Translations under genes and position numbers: made by a program
Notes under the pieces: model-generated
Databases searched by the model: none
The model's input: only the letters and a program-made list of their open reading frames with translations
What the model was told of the DNA's origin: nothing
DNA from: Amoebidium appalachense
Taxonomy: Eukaryota > Ichthyosporea
Direction of reading: 5' to 3'
Assembly: GCA_963693365.1 (NCBI GenBank)
Contig: CAVNZM010000007.1
Span: 4,092,001 to 4,156,000 of the forward strand
Length of the DNA stretch: 64,000 nucleotides
Shown here: positions 50,734 to 63,778 of the stretch, piece after piece
Layout: the number at the start of each line of letters is the position of its first letter
Numbering within the stretch: the first letter of the stretch is position 1

Positions 50734-50924
50734 GGGGGGGGGAGAGCACTGTTTGAGATCAGGACGTTGACTTGCATAAGTGAAACAATATAAGACAAGG
50801 GGTGGTCAGCCATATGAAATTTTATAAGACCATTTACACAGCACAAACCAAAACATTCGGAAACCAGGAAAAAATGACTGGAAAGCCATAAACAGGAATT
50901 AGGTTGCAACAGGGAGTAGAAGAA

Positions 50925-50963
<39 letters not shown>

Positions 50964-52437
50964 GAAGAGAAACTTTCGGCCGTATACGTGCCCCCTCAAC
51001 GGAAGAAAACTAGTACCTTGTGCGTATATCTCAAAGCAAAATGGCATAAGCCTAAAGACTGGCAGGTTGTCTGAGAGGTTGAGTGGCTGGGAGACCGGGA
51101 ATGGGGGGAAGAGGAGGGGAATAGGGGCATGGCGGGGCAGGAGACAAGAGGAGGAGGAAGAGGAAGAGGAGGAGGGGGGGGGGGGGGGGGGGGGGGCACA
51201 TACCCTCAAACTGTTCGACCTTCTCAGTGAGGGACTTTCTCATCTGCTGCAGCTCGGTCAGCTGCTGCTCAAGCTCGGAACTGACTTGGCGGCGGCTCTG
51301 AGGAGATCAAGAAACAATTAGCATCAGTATGCACTGCAATAGAGATGAAACGAAACATTCTCCAACACTGACCAGGCAAGAAGAACAGGCGGCTTATTTG
51401 CATATAAGAATATGCAGTTCGGTAGATGGGTATCGAAGGGGGCCTAACAAGACGCGCATTAGTCTGCTGGTCACCTCTCAACTACACATTGCCACATTCT
51501 AGCTTTTATAATGGCCCAGAAATCGATTGATCTATCAGCTAGCAACCACAAACACATTTGCACATATGTAAGCAAGATACTTGAAAAAACATACATATCA
51601 AACATGCGTTAATGCAAGAAGGTAACATAAACGCACACAAGCACAACCAGGACATAAAAAAGGCACACAAAAACAACATGCAGAACAGGTACAAACACAC
51701 AGAACTAATGAAAAAAAGAAGAAAGCTTTCCCTGCGCGCACCTACCTCGAGCATCTCCTCCAAATCCCTTATTCTCCCCTCCAGCAGCCCGCACTGGCTG
51801 CGAGCACTGTCCCTGTGCACACACACATCCTCCACCTCTGCCTGCAGCCTCACAACCTGCCCGTTGAGACCTGCAATCTCATCGCACAGCTGCCGAACCG
51901 TTTTCTCCTGCACCGACACCATCTCATCCTCTCTCCTCTTGAAGTAGTTTCTTGTGGCGGCAAACCCAACCAGGGCCCCAAACACCGAGCAGCAGATCAC
52001 ACACACCCAGAGCACCTCGGGGGGTGCACCGAAAATGACCGGTGTGGTGGAATCATCGAGGCTGGTGGCCCCCTCGGTGGTAGAGACGGGGGGTAGTGCT
52101 GGGTTGGTGCCTGTTCGGAATGGCTCGTACCTGGTGGTATCTGCCGCAAGGTTGGCAAGTCTCTTTGCCTGCAGGGAAAGAGTTAACAATATGAGTCAAA
52201 AAGTAAAAAAAATGCATCGCACTAAGGAAGCCACCACCCTTCTCTCCTTCCTCCTCCTCTCCTACTTACAGATATCGGTCCTTCCCATGTCCCCACATAT
52301 GCACACGTGTATACACCACCATTCATCGTGCCGAGGGAAGTGGCAAATAGAGTGGCCCAACATTCAGATCCCTTGAACGGTCTTTTTATGGTGGTGGTGG
52401 TGGTGGTGGGGTGTGTGCGTGTTTTTTTGTTTTTTTT

Positions 52438-52482
<45 letters not shown>

Positions 52483-52822
52483 GGGGGAACGAAAAAAACG
52501 GGGGAAAAAAACCATCAGCTCACCTGCTCTTCAACCTTGCGCCTGAGCCATGCAAGCGCAGTCCACATCTTGACCTGGGCAGGAGTGCCCAGAGCCTCGA
52601 TGGGCTCCAACGAGAGGTCTATCTCATCCAGCAGCACGGGCTCGGAAGGAGTGGAGGTGCCGCACACATCTCCTAGACAGCCTTCCTCCACCTGCTTTGC
52701 GCCCCCATAAGTTAAGATAGGAGTGAGGGAAAGTTATGTAAACTTCAGAAAATCATTGTTGAGTCAGTAGATTAGCAGCGCCCCCACACCCCCCCTCCCT
52801 CCCATCCTTCCCCCTCCCCCCC

Positions 52823-52860
<38 letters not shown>

Positions 52861-53392
52861 CAGCCATCTGCAGTGAGCACCGTGAACGAAAAAAAACACA
52901 GGTTCTCCTGCAACAGCAAACAGCCATAATGCTAAGCACCTTGTTGCTCTCACACAGCTCCACACCTACCTCAGCCGCGTCTGCTCCACAACTACCCGGG
53001 GTAAGCACATCACTCGATTCGCTGCTCGTTACAATCCACGGGCCACAGCTGAGAGTCAGCACAAACGACTGCCCGGCCTGCTCAGAAGCTGCCAAATCGA
53101 CTGTGCTTCGTGCGGTAAAAGTTAAAAAATCCAGGCCGTTGCTTGGGAAAAGAACTGCATTCTGCTGCACTGCTGGGGTGGATGTGGACTCGTAATAGAA
53201 AGTGCAGTCTCCTGGAAGGAGTTTCTTGTCCTTGAACGAGACCGTTGCAGCCAGCGAAAAAAGTGAATTCGTTGCCCCACAGCCAACCACTTGTGGTTGC
53301 CCGAGCTTGGGAAGAGGGAGTCTCTCAACCGTTTCGGTAGAAAAGACACCGGCAGCCCCAAGAATGAGCGTTAAGAAGAGGTGTGTCCACAT
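45713..53392 (-). CDS. Unrecognised single-pass type I membrane protein with coiled-coil, Pro/Thr-rich cytoplasmic tail
   Basis: Eleven exons join in phase on the minus strand: 53392-52940, 52691-52524, 52168-51746, 51297-51204, 50693-50656, 49860-49711, 49255-48894, 48527-47958, 47523-47473, 46096-46038 and 45741-45713. They give 798 residues ending in TGA. Residues 1-20 (MWTHLFLTLILGAAGVFST) are a signal peptide. The ectodomain (about 20-257) has several cysteines. Residues 259-278 (VLWVCVICCSVFGALVGFAA) are a membrane span followed by basic residues. Residues about 285-425 are coiled coil (for example SSELEQQLTELQQMRKSL), then an acidic segment (DDEKLDELFAALDNTLEDD) and a disordered Pro/Ser/Thr-rich tail. 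The tail has a basophilic site RRSSLRR and KVLF, which fits the PP1-docking RVxF pattern. I recognise no family and infer no specific function; a receptor or membrane scaffold is one possibility. The 38-nt exon at 50693 was placed because it restores phase. Confidence 0.75.
46480..46719 (+). repeat. Dispersed repeat, copy 2 (about 240 bp)
   Basis: It shares ATAAAGAGTATGCATAATAA, GTTTCGACCTATTC-like and GGTCACCCGTCTTGATCAGA stretches with copy 1. A poly-G run precedes it, as for copy 1. It sits in an intron of the minus-strand membrane-protein gene. A third, short and weaker match begins at 3340, also right after poly-G. Confidence 0.85.
50193..50465 (-). repeat. Local duplications including a relic of a coiled-coil exon
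   Basis: CCTACAGCCAGTCTA and its neighbours occur twice (about 50211 and 50397) with the shared tail CTTCGGACTCAA. At about 50285-50335 the minus strand reads GATCAGATGCTTGGAGAGG, then GCTACATGTACATG. This resembles the start of the true exon at 49860 (DQMLCDVRRYMYKM) but is followed by a stop. Confidence 0.65.
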
Positions 53393-54469
53393 CGCGACGG
53401 ATACCTAAGGTAAAACGGTTGTGTTAGGAAGAGAACGAGTGAACGAAAAAGCCACCCAGCCGACCACACTTTCCGATGGGTCCGCTTATCTTCGTACAGC
53501 TAGAGTTTACCGCGTAGATCAAAAAGGATCAAAAGGCATTATATGCTACTTAACTTTTAAGGAATTCAACTGGCAAGCAAAACCCGTGAAACTCTCGACC
53601 ATAAACCGAGCTCGAGACCCACCTAAGCTTTCGAACTTAACGGCAGTGCACCATCCTCTGCGCAGCAACCTCTTTCTCCTTCGTGTCTACCGTGCCCAGA
53701 AACTCCAAAGACTGCTTACTATTTCTTTTGCTTCCAATTCTTTCGCTCTTTTTCAGCATAAAAAAAGTGGTAATAGTGTAACGCGTGTATAGTTATTATC
53801 CTGTTTTTACGTTTGAGTTCAACAGACTGAGCCATGTCACTTGTGCAAACTGCCACGGACCGACGGGTGACCGTTCCCACAGGATTGTCATATGTCTTCA
53901 TGATATGACACTCATTAAATATTTTTAGTTCATACAAAACATTTTGTAAGCATTTTAAAAGCTCTAACAGTGAATCGATTTGGCACTTTTTAACATTAAC
54001 TGTTGCCGCAACGGAGGCCTATCCCTGGGATCTTGCATTTGAGTGTTGTGTTTCGCGCGCTTTTGTGTGATTGGTCTAGAGGGTTTTAAAGTAGTTCGTC
54101 ACAGTGGCGTAACCGTGGCACAGTCTCGTACGTGGCACGGTGGCAGTCAAGTCTTTTGGGGGGGCCGTTCACAGTACGGTGAGGGCCATTTTAGTTTCCC
54201 GCCTAGCCTTACAATCCCGTTTGAATGGCAATATTATGTGGCAAATTTGGTAACAGGTGTTGTGTGAGCTTGGCTTCCTTCAGTTACTAGTTTGAGCAAA
54301 AGCATTTATCTGTCTTCCTTCATCTCTTGGGCCGGAGTTGCGGTTCCCTTTCCCCCCCCCCCTTCCCTCCCCCCCTCCGAGAGGGCCACCTCGCCTTCAC
54401 ACACAAACACACACACACGCGCGCGCACACACACGCACACACGCACACGCACACACAAACACACACGCG

Positions 54470-54500
<31 letters not shown>

Positions 54501-54922
54501 GCACGCACGCCCGCAACACACAAGCACACACAAACACACACACTCTCTCTTTATCCCTTTCTCTCTCTCTCCCTCCCCCCCCCCTCTCTCTGCGGGCCTG
54601 TCTTTGCCCCTCAGGCCTTTCCCACCGCAAGCGTACACACGTTCACCAGCAAAGGCACACACAAAGCACTATATGAGTGCACCAGGGCTACGAACACAAC
54701 TTTGTTGCTCACATAAGTTGTCAGAGCTTTACTTGTATCAGCACTATGTAAGGCAACACAAAAGCGCGCACGCACACACACACGCACACACACACGCTCG
54801 AACACATGTGCAGACACCCTCCCCCGAGCCTCAACCACACATGGTGACGGCCATACACAAATGTGCACACGGGTTTAAATTCCACCTGCACACACACACT
54901 TGTATGGGCACACACGCGCGTG

Positions 54923-54956
<34 letters not shown>

Positions 54957-55042
54957 CACATACACACATACACACACACACTCTCTCCTTCTTTCTCTCT
55001 CTCCCCCCCCCCCCCCCCCTTCCTCCCTTCCTCTTCTCTCTC

Positions 55043-55119
<77 letters not shown>

Positions 55120-56398
55120 GACACCTGCACACACACACAATCCACATCAGCGCCACAGTCACGCACACTAAACACACACTAATCTGCTGTGGTCTGTGTG
55201 AGAGAGTGAGAGAGGAGAAGGGGGGAAAGAGGGGGGGAGGGGGGGGAGGGGGGAATAAAAAAGGAAGCGCAGGGGGGGGGGGGGGGGGGAGGGTAACAAA
55301 GGGGGATGGGGCGTTCATGTGCAGGGGATGACCATCCGATGATATAGCAGTAGAACTTCATTCTCTGAGTAAGATCTCATGATTGCAAGCGTTGATTTCG
55401 CTGGCGACCTGTGCGGGCCATCATGATGGTTCCTTGAGCGCATGCAAGTCTTCTTAAAGTGGATAAAAGCTGTGCATTGAAAAGGCAATTCAGACTTGAC
55501 ACCCATAATCGCAGTCTTTTAAATGAAGTCAGCACAATGAGTACCACAGCCTATGCATATTGAGTTTCGGGGCCTCGGTGCTACAATCGAATATTTCGAA
55601 TTAAGGCGCTCATTGTGTGCGTGTGTTTTGGAGGGGTGGGGTGTGTGTGTGTTGGGGGGGGGGGGGGGGGAGGGGGAGGGGGGTGGGGGGGGGGGGGGTG
55701 GGGGGGGGAGGGGTTTCAACTTAGCCGGGCAGGCAAGTGGGAAACTTCGGGACTGAACGTGATTGGAAAGGAACGGGGGGGGGGGGGGGGGGGGGGGGGG
55801 GGCTCTCTTCACGACTGATCATGAGCCGATACTTCTCCGCGGTTACCATATATGGCAGTTGCATGATATATCTAAAAAAAGAGTCCGCACCATAAGTAGG
55901 CAAAGCTCAATTATTGTGTACCTTACGCATTGACGTGTGCCGCAAAAACTCAAACACATTTCTCGCTAATGATACTTGATGACTGCCACTACATACCATT
56001 TGACCGTTGCACACTTTTTTAAAACCACCAATGCCACCTAGTGCACATAGCAGCATAGCATGAAAGCGAACCCAGTTCTAAGTACTATATATCAGAAAAA
56101 AGAGAACATCGGGATATAGCGCAAAAGATATCGATGGTGCTACGAATCAAAAAACAGTATTTAAAGTTGGATAGCTAGCCGTCGACCGTCGTCCTGAACT
56201 ATCCAAGCCACTGGCTATGGGCAAAAACGACATTTATAATACAAAAACCTTCACTGAAACATGTCGCTCACAGAGTCAGCTCTATCAGCCAGAGTCTAAC
56301 CTTAATTTCTCAACCACCAACTTACACAACTACCCCCTGTGAAGAATGTGAAGAAGAAAAACCCCAAACCACTGAGTCTCTTAACAGAAAAAGAGCGA
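53393..56398. other. Intergenic region upstream of the membrane-protein gene
   Basis: The first 900 bp has ordinary composition and should hold the promoter of the minus-strand gene. From 54340 to 55290 it becomes CA-, TC- and C-rich, including (TC)n at about 55036-55114. Poly-G runs lie at 55273-55289, 55652-55710 and 55776-55802. I see no coding exon on either strand. Confidence 0.55.
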
Positions 56399-58168
56399 TC
56401 ACTCACGCACAGACCACACCGTCACCTTGCCGCCTTCATCCAGAACAGCCACTTGTGCCCCCTTCACACTGCCTTCCTCAGTCCGCGACGGCATTATCTC
56501 GCCAAACTTCAACTTCATAGTGTTGATTGGGTTTGGGATCGAAGGCTCAATTCGAAGCAGCCTAAGGGTGCCACCGCGATCGTCACGTGTCAAAACCCGG
56601 TAACGAGCAGGCAGTCCCTGCAGATAAATCCCATTCCGCCCCAGCCAATCTCTCGCCATCGGTGTCCTTTGGCAAAACATCATCGAGGACACTGAGGTGC
56701 GTTTGAGCCCCCCTTTCATCCCATGACTGGAAAATGGCACTGGTTCCGTCCGGTGACGATTTGGGCACCCCAACACGCATTTCACATGGCCAAACTACCA
56801 TGCACAGCCGCTTGCCATCTAGAAAAACGGCAGGATACGGGAGGTCTCCGGCAGACCTACATCTGTATAGCTCATTGCCCCGTGCCGCATCAAAAACGAC
56901 ATACACATCAACGAGCCTACCGCGATGGTGATAACGCGTACGTCCCAAAAACGCCTCTGCAGAATGTTACAACTTCATGTCCGCTATGCCGTTGCATTCC
57001 GACTCCCATAGTGTCGCTCCTGTGGTAAGTGAATACGCCTGTAGCTTTCCAGCATGCTGATCACACACAACCACCATTTCCCCATTTAGAAGCACAACAG
57101 GGTCAACGCCGCTATTGACATGGCGAGTCCCCCCACCAGCGCTTGAAATAACCCCCAAATCAAAAGCGCGCGAGTGAGCCGTTGTGCGCATGATAGATTG
57201 AAAGTATGGTGCCGGCCCCACTCGAAGTCTTAACCCCAGCTGTAAATGTCCGAGATTCTAGGATGTGGTGCCCATGATGGTCCATGACGATGCTTTCTTT
57301 TACCCAGGACTGCTTTGCACGTGGCCATTCTCTGATTTTCGTTCCCGTTGTTGTGTCCCAAAGGACGGCCACAAACTCACTGTCAAAACTACGAAACGAC
57401 GTCAGGAGTCGATTGTTACTGCCCATCTTCACTACTACCGGGCTGCCCTTCGTCACAAACGTGTTCAGAACAATACACTCCGGATCAGCCCCGAAAAACT
57501 TCACCAAAAACTTCACCACGTCGAGCCCGTCGTAAGTTTCGAGGCCACGGCACACAGTAAATTTTGAACTCGGCCTGCAATGCGTCTTTTACGCTCTTGT
57601 CTGCCGGATTGTGGAGTTTTGTAGCCCCACTGCGGAGGTAGTCCAGCACGTAGCAAAACAGCTCCGGGGAACGGTCGATGAACACAGAACCGTCGGCCTG
57701 CTTGTGGATGGCGTGGCGATCGCTGAACCAGGCTGCAAACATGGACCCAGGCACAGCGCACAGCGTCTGGGGGGTATTGTGGAAGTGCCGCCCTCCCACG
57801 TCCAACACTATGCCGTCACTGGCCTGCGCCTCAAGCCAGTTGGGCAGCACAGAGTCGCGCTCCAAGTCATTCCACTCCTTGCAGGAGTAACCTTCATGTG
57901 AGAAAAGAACCGTTCACACACTTTTCCAGCTATCTTCCCATGGCCCCGGGCAAAGTTTTGAAAATCTTATCTAATCAGTTTTTTTTTAGAACTTCCAACA
58001 GTTCGTTAACTACTAAAACCCAAACTTATACAGCACCCCCCCCCCCTCCCCCCCCCCCCTTTTTTCTTTGTATCTCTCCACCCCTTTTCCATTGCTCCTG
58101 AGTCTTTTCCTCGTCCCCATCCCACCCTCCTCTTTCTCTTTCCTCCTTAACCCTCCCCCTCCCCCCCC

Positions 58169-58199
<31 letters not shown>

Positions 58200-58231
58200 A
58201 GGCCTCCCCGGAAGGAAAAGAAAGGAAAGGG

Positions 58232-58276
<45 letters not shown>

Positions 58277-58506
58277 ACAAAAAGAGGAGCCAAAACTGTG
58301 AGTAGCAGACGAAGAGGAAAGCACGTTGGCCACAATCGCCGCAATGCGCAAATAATGTGACACTTAATAGGTTGAAACTAAGAGTACACAGTACGTACGT
58401 TGGTCCAGGAGAAACCAAGAAAAAAGTGCGATCTGAGATTGCAATGAAGGAACAGGAGCAAAGAACTTCCCAGGCTGATGACGATGAAAATGGGCCGGAG
58501 GGGGAA

Positions 58507-58543
<37 letters not shown>

Positions 58544-58858
58544 GGGGGGGAGAGAGAGAGAGAGAGAGTGTGTGTGTGTGTGGGGCAAGGGAAAGCACAT
58601 ACGAATTGGAGGTAAGAGGAGGAGGGGGAAGGGAAGGGGGGGAGGGGGGAGGTGGGGGGGGGGAGGGACACACTTCTCTAGCTTGAGCGCGAGCCTCTCT
58701 ACGTCCAGCATGTGTGCCTTCTCAGTCAATGTCTCCTCCCATTGTGCCAGCTCGCGTGCTGTGGCCTCCAGGCGTTCAGATAGCTGCCTGCTGTCCGCTG
58801 CAACATCTTTGCTGGCTTGCAAGAGACTTGCTGCACTGTATTTAGGCCTGCTCGCCAT
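56399..58858 (-). pseudogene. BTB(T1)/beta-propeller protein locus with frameshifts and a stop
   Basis: On the minus strand, exon 58858-58674 encodes a coiled-coil N-terminus (MASRPKYSAASLLQ, then RLEATARELAQWEETL). It ends at a phase-2 donor. A block from about 57890 to 57555 encodes a KCTD-type BTB domain (GIVLDVGGRHFHNTPQTL, then SVFIDRSPELFCYVLDYL). WD/PQQ-propeller-like sequence follows in shifting frames: VAVLWDTTTGTKIREW, VCDQHAGKLQAYSLTTGATL, YVVFDAARGNELYRC, QVAVLDEGGKVTVWSV. Coding sense moves between frames near 57551-57556 (an extra TG), near 57166 (GCGCGC) and near 56640-56670. A TAA at 56967-56969 interrupts it. KCTD3/SHKBP1-like proteins combine BTB and WD repeats and act as ubiquitin-ligase adaptors or scaffolds. 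I call it a decayed gene. Joining the coiled-coil exon to the BTB block is an inference, since no phase-compatible acceptor was found. Confidence 0.65.
58674..58858 (-). CDS. Coiled-coil first exon (probably belongs to the BTB/propeller locus)
   Basis: This ATG-initiated exon of 185 nt encodes 61 complete codons plus two bases before GTGTGT. The product is helical with heptad spacing and many Leu, Glu and Arg (for example HMLDVERLALKLE). Protist KCTD-like proteins often have such a coiled coil before the BTB domain, so it is most simply the 5' exon of the gene to its left. It could instead start an independent short gene. Confidence 0.55.
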
Positions 58859-58956
58859 GTTGAAGCTGCTGACTGGACGAACTTCGCAGAAGCAGGAAAA
58901 GAACGAAGAAATATGAGAGGTGGTTGGAAAGGGGGAGAAAGACTTAAATGGCTCTG

Positions 58957-58990
<34 letters not shown>

Positions 58991-59459
58991 AGCATGTTTT
59001 GACAGGTTGCAACTAGGAAAGGATTTGGAGGGGTGAAAGGGGCGGGGCTCGAGGGGAGAGAAGATCTGAGACTCGAGGAGAGGGTGAAGGAAATGAGAAA
59101 CCTACTCTATTAGAGGAGAGAGTAGCTAGCTAACACATAATTAAGCCTTAATAAGTGTCGCACTGTTTTGTTGTTTTCTTACCATTCCTTTGCACGTTTT
59201 TCAACTCAAAATAATGAGAGCGAGAATTCGCGCTTGCTCTTTTGTGTGTTTTTGTCCTGCAGCAAGAGGGCAGTCTCGTGGTCTCGTCAAGTCCCGGGGC
59301 CTCGGGTCTCGTGGGAGGATGCTTTCTGCCGTGTTCTGGGTTGGCCGCTGAGCCGGGGGAACTTGGCGCCAATATCAGCCAATCAATCTGCAACTTAGCA
59401 CGCGGTTCTCTGTGCGTCAGCTCTGAGCAATGCGATCGATATGCAGTGTCAAGCACACG

Positions 59460-59546
<87 letters not shown>

Positions 59547-59611
59547 CGCGTGTGTGCGTGTGTGTGTGTGTGTAGGGGTGGTGGTAATTACTTGGTGGTG
59601 GTGGTGGTGGT

Positions 59612-59644
<33 letters not shown>

Positions 59645-60538
59645 GGAAGGGATGGAACGATAAGCACGCACGTACGTGAGGTACATGTGGAGTGCCTTGC
59701 ATTGTATGCATGCGCACATGGATATTTTCTGAATCAAAACAGCAGATAGCAAGACACTGTCTGAAAAGTTGAACTTGCGTTTCTGTACGTACATATATAT
59801 CCGCACAGTAGAATGTAAATCTCCGTCCTAGCAGCAAGGATGGTGTAAGACTAATTAGCCGGTGCTGAACCCCCCCTCCCGCCCCCCCCCCCCCCCCCCC
59901 CCCCCCCTCCTCTTTCCCCCTGGTGTGACTTTTACACGTGTGTCCGCACGTACATGTACATGTGTATACGCCCACCCAAGCGGGTTTTTGGAAGAAGAAT
60001 TTGGTGAGTGGGGACAGGGGTGTGTGTTTGTGCGTGTGCGTTTAGGGGGGGGGGGGGGGGGGGAAGGAGGGGGGCAAACTTGCCAAAAAAAAATAAAAAG
60101 AAGAAGAAGAAGCTTGCCAAACAGGAGGCATGCGCGAACATGGAATGGAATGTTTGACGGTGCGTGCGTATCCAACCATAGTGACCTTTATCGCACCATT
60201 TATAGTTCATAAAGAAGCGTTTTGGTCGGCGCACTCAGAAAGACCCTTTGGCTCACTCACTTGCCAAAAGTTGCCCTGCGGTAAGTGTTACGACACTACA
60301 TACATACAGTTCATAGGGACCTCTGCTTTTTGTTTTTGGCTTACAACCAATACTTCTGAGAGCTGGCCGCAAGAATCTTTCAAGAATTTTCAATATGCTA
60401 CGCTGCAAAGTTATAACAGCTTGAATTTATGAACGAGGCTCTGGGTCTATCTTCCCATAGAGGTGTTAGTGTTCTAGTTGGGTTTTCTTACCAGCTTAGA
60501 AAAACAGCAATAGGCAGTAAGCCTTCCGCCATAACAGG
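58859..60538. promoter_or_regulatory. Divergent interval between the BTB locus (-) and syntaxin (+)
   Basis: It contains an A/T run at about 58957-58979, a (GT)n/(GC)n tract at about 59460-59572, (GGT)n plus poly-G to 59643, and poly-C/poly-G near 59880-60063. GCGGTAAGTG at about 60278 is a near-perfect donor and may end a non-coding first exon of the syntaxin gene. No other coding sequence is evident. Confidence 0.45.
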
Positions 60539-60707
60539 ATGTCGTTTGCGGATTTGCAGCGGGGAGGAGGGGCGGGAGGAAGGCAGCCGGGCGCACAACG
60601 CCCACCCTCGAGCCCCCTGTGAGTGCAACTCTCCCTCCGTGTATATTACTTCTTAGCGTGATGGGCCTGTGTTAGAAGTGTCAAATCCAGGTCTAACCCT
60701 GCTGCTT

Positions 60708-60759
<52 letters not shown>

Positions 60760-60927
60760 ACCACCACCACCACCACCACCATTACCACGACGACGGCAAC
60801 CACCACGCACCCACGCACCCACGCACCCACCTACCCCCCATTCCCGCCTCCCTCTCCTAAAGCTTGGTGTTTGCTTTGTCCTTTGAGGCACCCACATGCT
60901 CGTGCACGCACGTACCTGCACCCACAG

Positions 60928-60976
<49 letters not shown>

Positions 60977-61495
60977 TTCCGCCCCTTCATACCTTCCCTG
61001 CCTCCCTTTTCTCGGCACTGGACACGCTCTCTTGTGCTTGTTATACACTTCGAGTTCTTTTGTGCACTCTCACTGCTCATGTACCACGTACGCCATACAC
61101 CCATCCCCTGATGGTTGGCTCTGCTAGTGTCACTTTCCTGCACAGTTCTTTGCTGTGTCGGGGCTATAATATGATGTCGTCTTGTTCCCACTTTTTCCTT
61201 AATTTCCCCCTCCCCCCTTGCTCCCCCTCTACCATCACACCAAAACACACTGTTTCTCTTGTAGACTACCCCTTATTTCTCTTTCTCACTTTCAGTGCTG
61301 TTTCGTCGTACCTCCTATGTCTATTCTTCTCAACTCCCCTTAATCCCCGACTTGCTATTTTTTGACTTTTTTCGTTGTGCCTGCACCTCTGCTTTGCCCC
61401 CCTTTCACGTTGTTTCCAAGCCAACTACTGTGTGCCCTTTTTTTGCCGTCGTCAGGCTTTCTGGTATTCTCCCGTAAGGACTCGCTTCTACGTCC

Positions 61496-61543
<48 letters not shown>

Positions 61544-61726
61544 CTGCATCCCCCCTCCCCCCTGTCCTCTCCTGCCCCCTCGTGCCCTACAGCACCACCC
61601 ACACACTTGGGCACAAGTAGATATACTCTCGATTTTCCCGTTCCGTCCTCCTTTGCGTTGCTCGACACATCTCTTGCCTATCTGGTCTTCTCTCCTTTCA
61701 GTCTTTGCCCCCCCCCCCCCCCCCTC

Positions 61727-61763
<37 letters not shown>

Positions 61764-62082
61764 ACCTTCACTTCCTTCCTCCCGCATCTAGTCAGTCTTA
61801 TATCTTTCTTTCTCCTCGGGCCCGTAGCTTCATGCCCCCCCTCCCCCCCCTACCCCCCTCCCCCCCCCCCCCCCCCCCCAAACCGCGCTCTCCCTTTCTC
61901 CCCCCTTCTCAGCCCTAGAGCATCCCCTCCCCTGCACCCCAATTCTACCGACTCCCATACAGCTCAACAGTCCATGTTTGTTTACCAAGCTTTCTGTTTC
62001 TGCTTTATATGTGTTTACACCCCGTCTTCTTCAGCACTAGTATGTACAGCATATCTTGGGTTGCCCCCCACCATCGTTTACC

Positions 62083-62119
<37 letters not shown>

Positions 62120-63104
62120 ATCCCCACATCCTCCCCTACTCCATCTCTCTGGACCTACCACTCCCCCTCCCCCCCCCCCCCCTTTCTCTCCCCGAGTGTT
62201 GGGATTTTGGACCCTTATCTATTCCGGTCTAGGATAAGTGTTACTCCTAGGTTTATGAACCTGTGAATCTCACTATTGTATATTTCTTTGTTGCAGCGTG
62301 TTCCTTGCGTGTGTTTTTGTAGTTTGCTTGTATTGCAGTCCTTCCCCCACCCCCACCCCTCCTTCACCTTTCATTTCCTCCCCCCCCCCCCCCCCCCTCC
62401 CGCGGTAACCTCTGGTTATATTTAACCCTCCCTACTCAAACGGGCTGCACCTTTCCCCATAGACATCATTTTCATATATATCAATATCTGAGCCCGCCCA
62501 CCAACCAACCAACCCATTTTCTCTCTCTCTTTTTTTTTTTTCATCGCACAGAGGTCGCAGTGGTGACGTGTCAGGGGAGTTTGAGATTGTGTTGAGGCAG
62601 GCCACACAGAACATACACACCATCGGTGCACGTGTGAAGGCCATAAGAGATGTGGTGGCTGGATACGGCACACAGAGGGACACCCCTACGGAGAGGAGCA
62701 AAGTGTATGTGCACGTTCTCCCTCCCCCCCCCCCCCCCCCCCCCCCCCCCACACACACACTTCCCCGTCCCCCCTTCCCCGCCCCCCCCCCCCCCCCCCT
62801 CCCCCACCACCACTCCCCGGCTCCCTTTCCCCCTTCCCTCTTCCCCTTCTCCTCTTCCCCTCCACACAAACAGTTTTGAGCCTCCCCTTTACCCCCTTCT
62901 CAACAACCCCTTACCTCATGGTCCTCCCACCATTTCCCGCAGTGGCAAGGCCTTTCTTGATCCCTCCCTCCCTCCCCTCGTCCTCTCCCCCCCCCCCCCC
63001 CCCCCCCCCCCCGGGACCACCCTTTGCCCCCCCACGCACACACACACACACACAAAAACACACACACACATACACACACATACTGACAGACGACACACAC
63101 ACAG

Positions 63105-63163
<59 letters not shown>

Positions 63164-63247
63164 CGCGCGCGCACACACACACACATACCTGTGATGACTA
63201 CTGGTACCCACAAGACGGGGAGTGGGGACGCATGGGCACAAGAACAG

Positions 63248-63278
<31 letters not shown>

Positions 63279-63643
63279 GCCCCTTTCATGATACACACAC
63301 CCCGTTGTGTGGACTCTTCTATGCACACCACTCCCATCCTTGATCCTCGTGTTTATTTTCGGTTTTGCGCATCTTTACACCATGCAATATGTAACACTTT
63401 TTAACCCCCCCCCCCCCCCCCCCCCCTTTTTTTTTTTTTTTCCTGCAGGGGCATCTGGCAGAATGAGGTGAGGCAGCTTGCAGACAACACGAGGGACATG
63501 GTCCGGCGCATGGAGGCCTTGCCCACCACAAACGGGTCTGAGCAGGTGTGCGTGTGTGTGTGTGTGTGTGCGTGTGCGTGTGTGTGTGTGTGTGCGTGTG
63601 CGTGTGCGTGTGCGTGTGTGTGTGCGTGTGCGTGTGCGTGTGC

Positions 63644-63704
<61 letters not shown>

Positions 63705-63710
63705 CGTGTG

Positions 63711-63778
<68 letters not shown>

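Noticed and set aside
58415-58500. Possible plus-strand exon rich in Lys/Glu/Asp
   Set aside because: It has a plausible acceptor but no donor, partner exon or homology. Purine-rich sequence gives such translations by chance.
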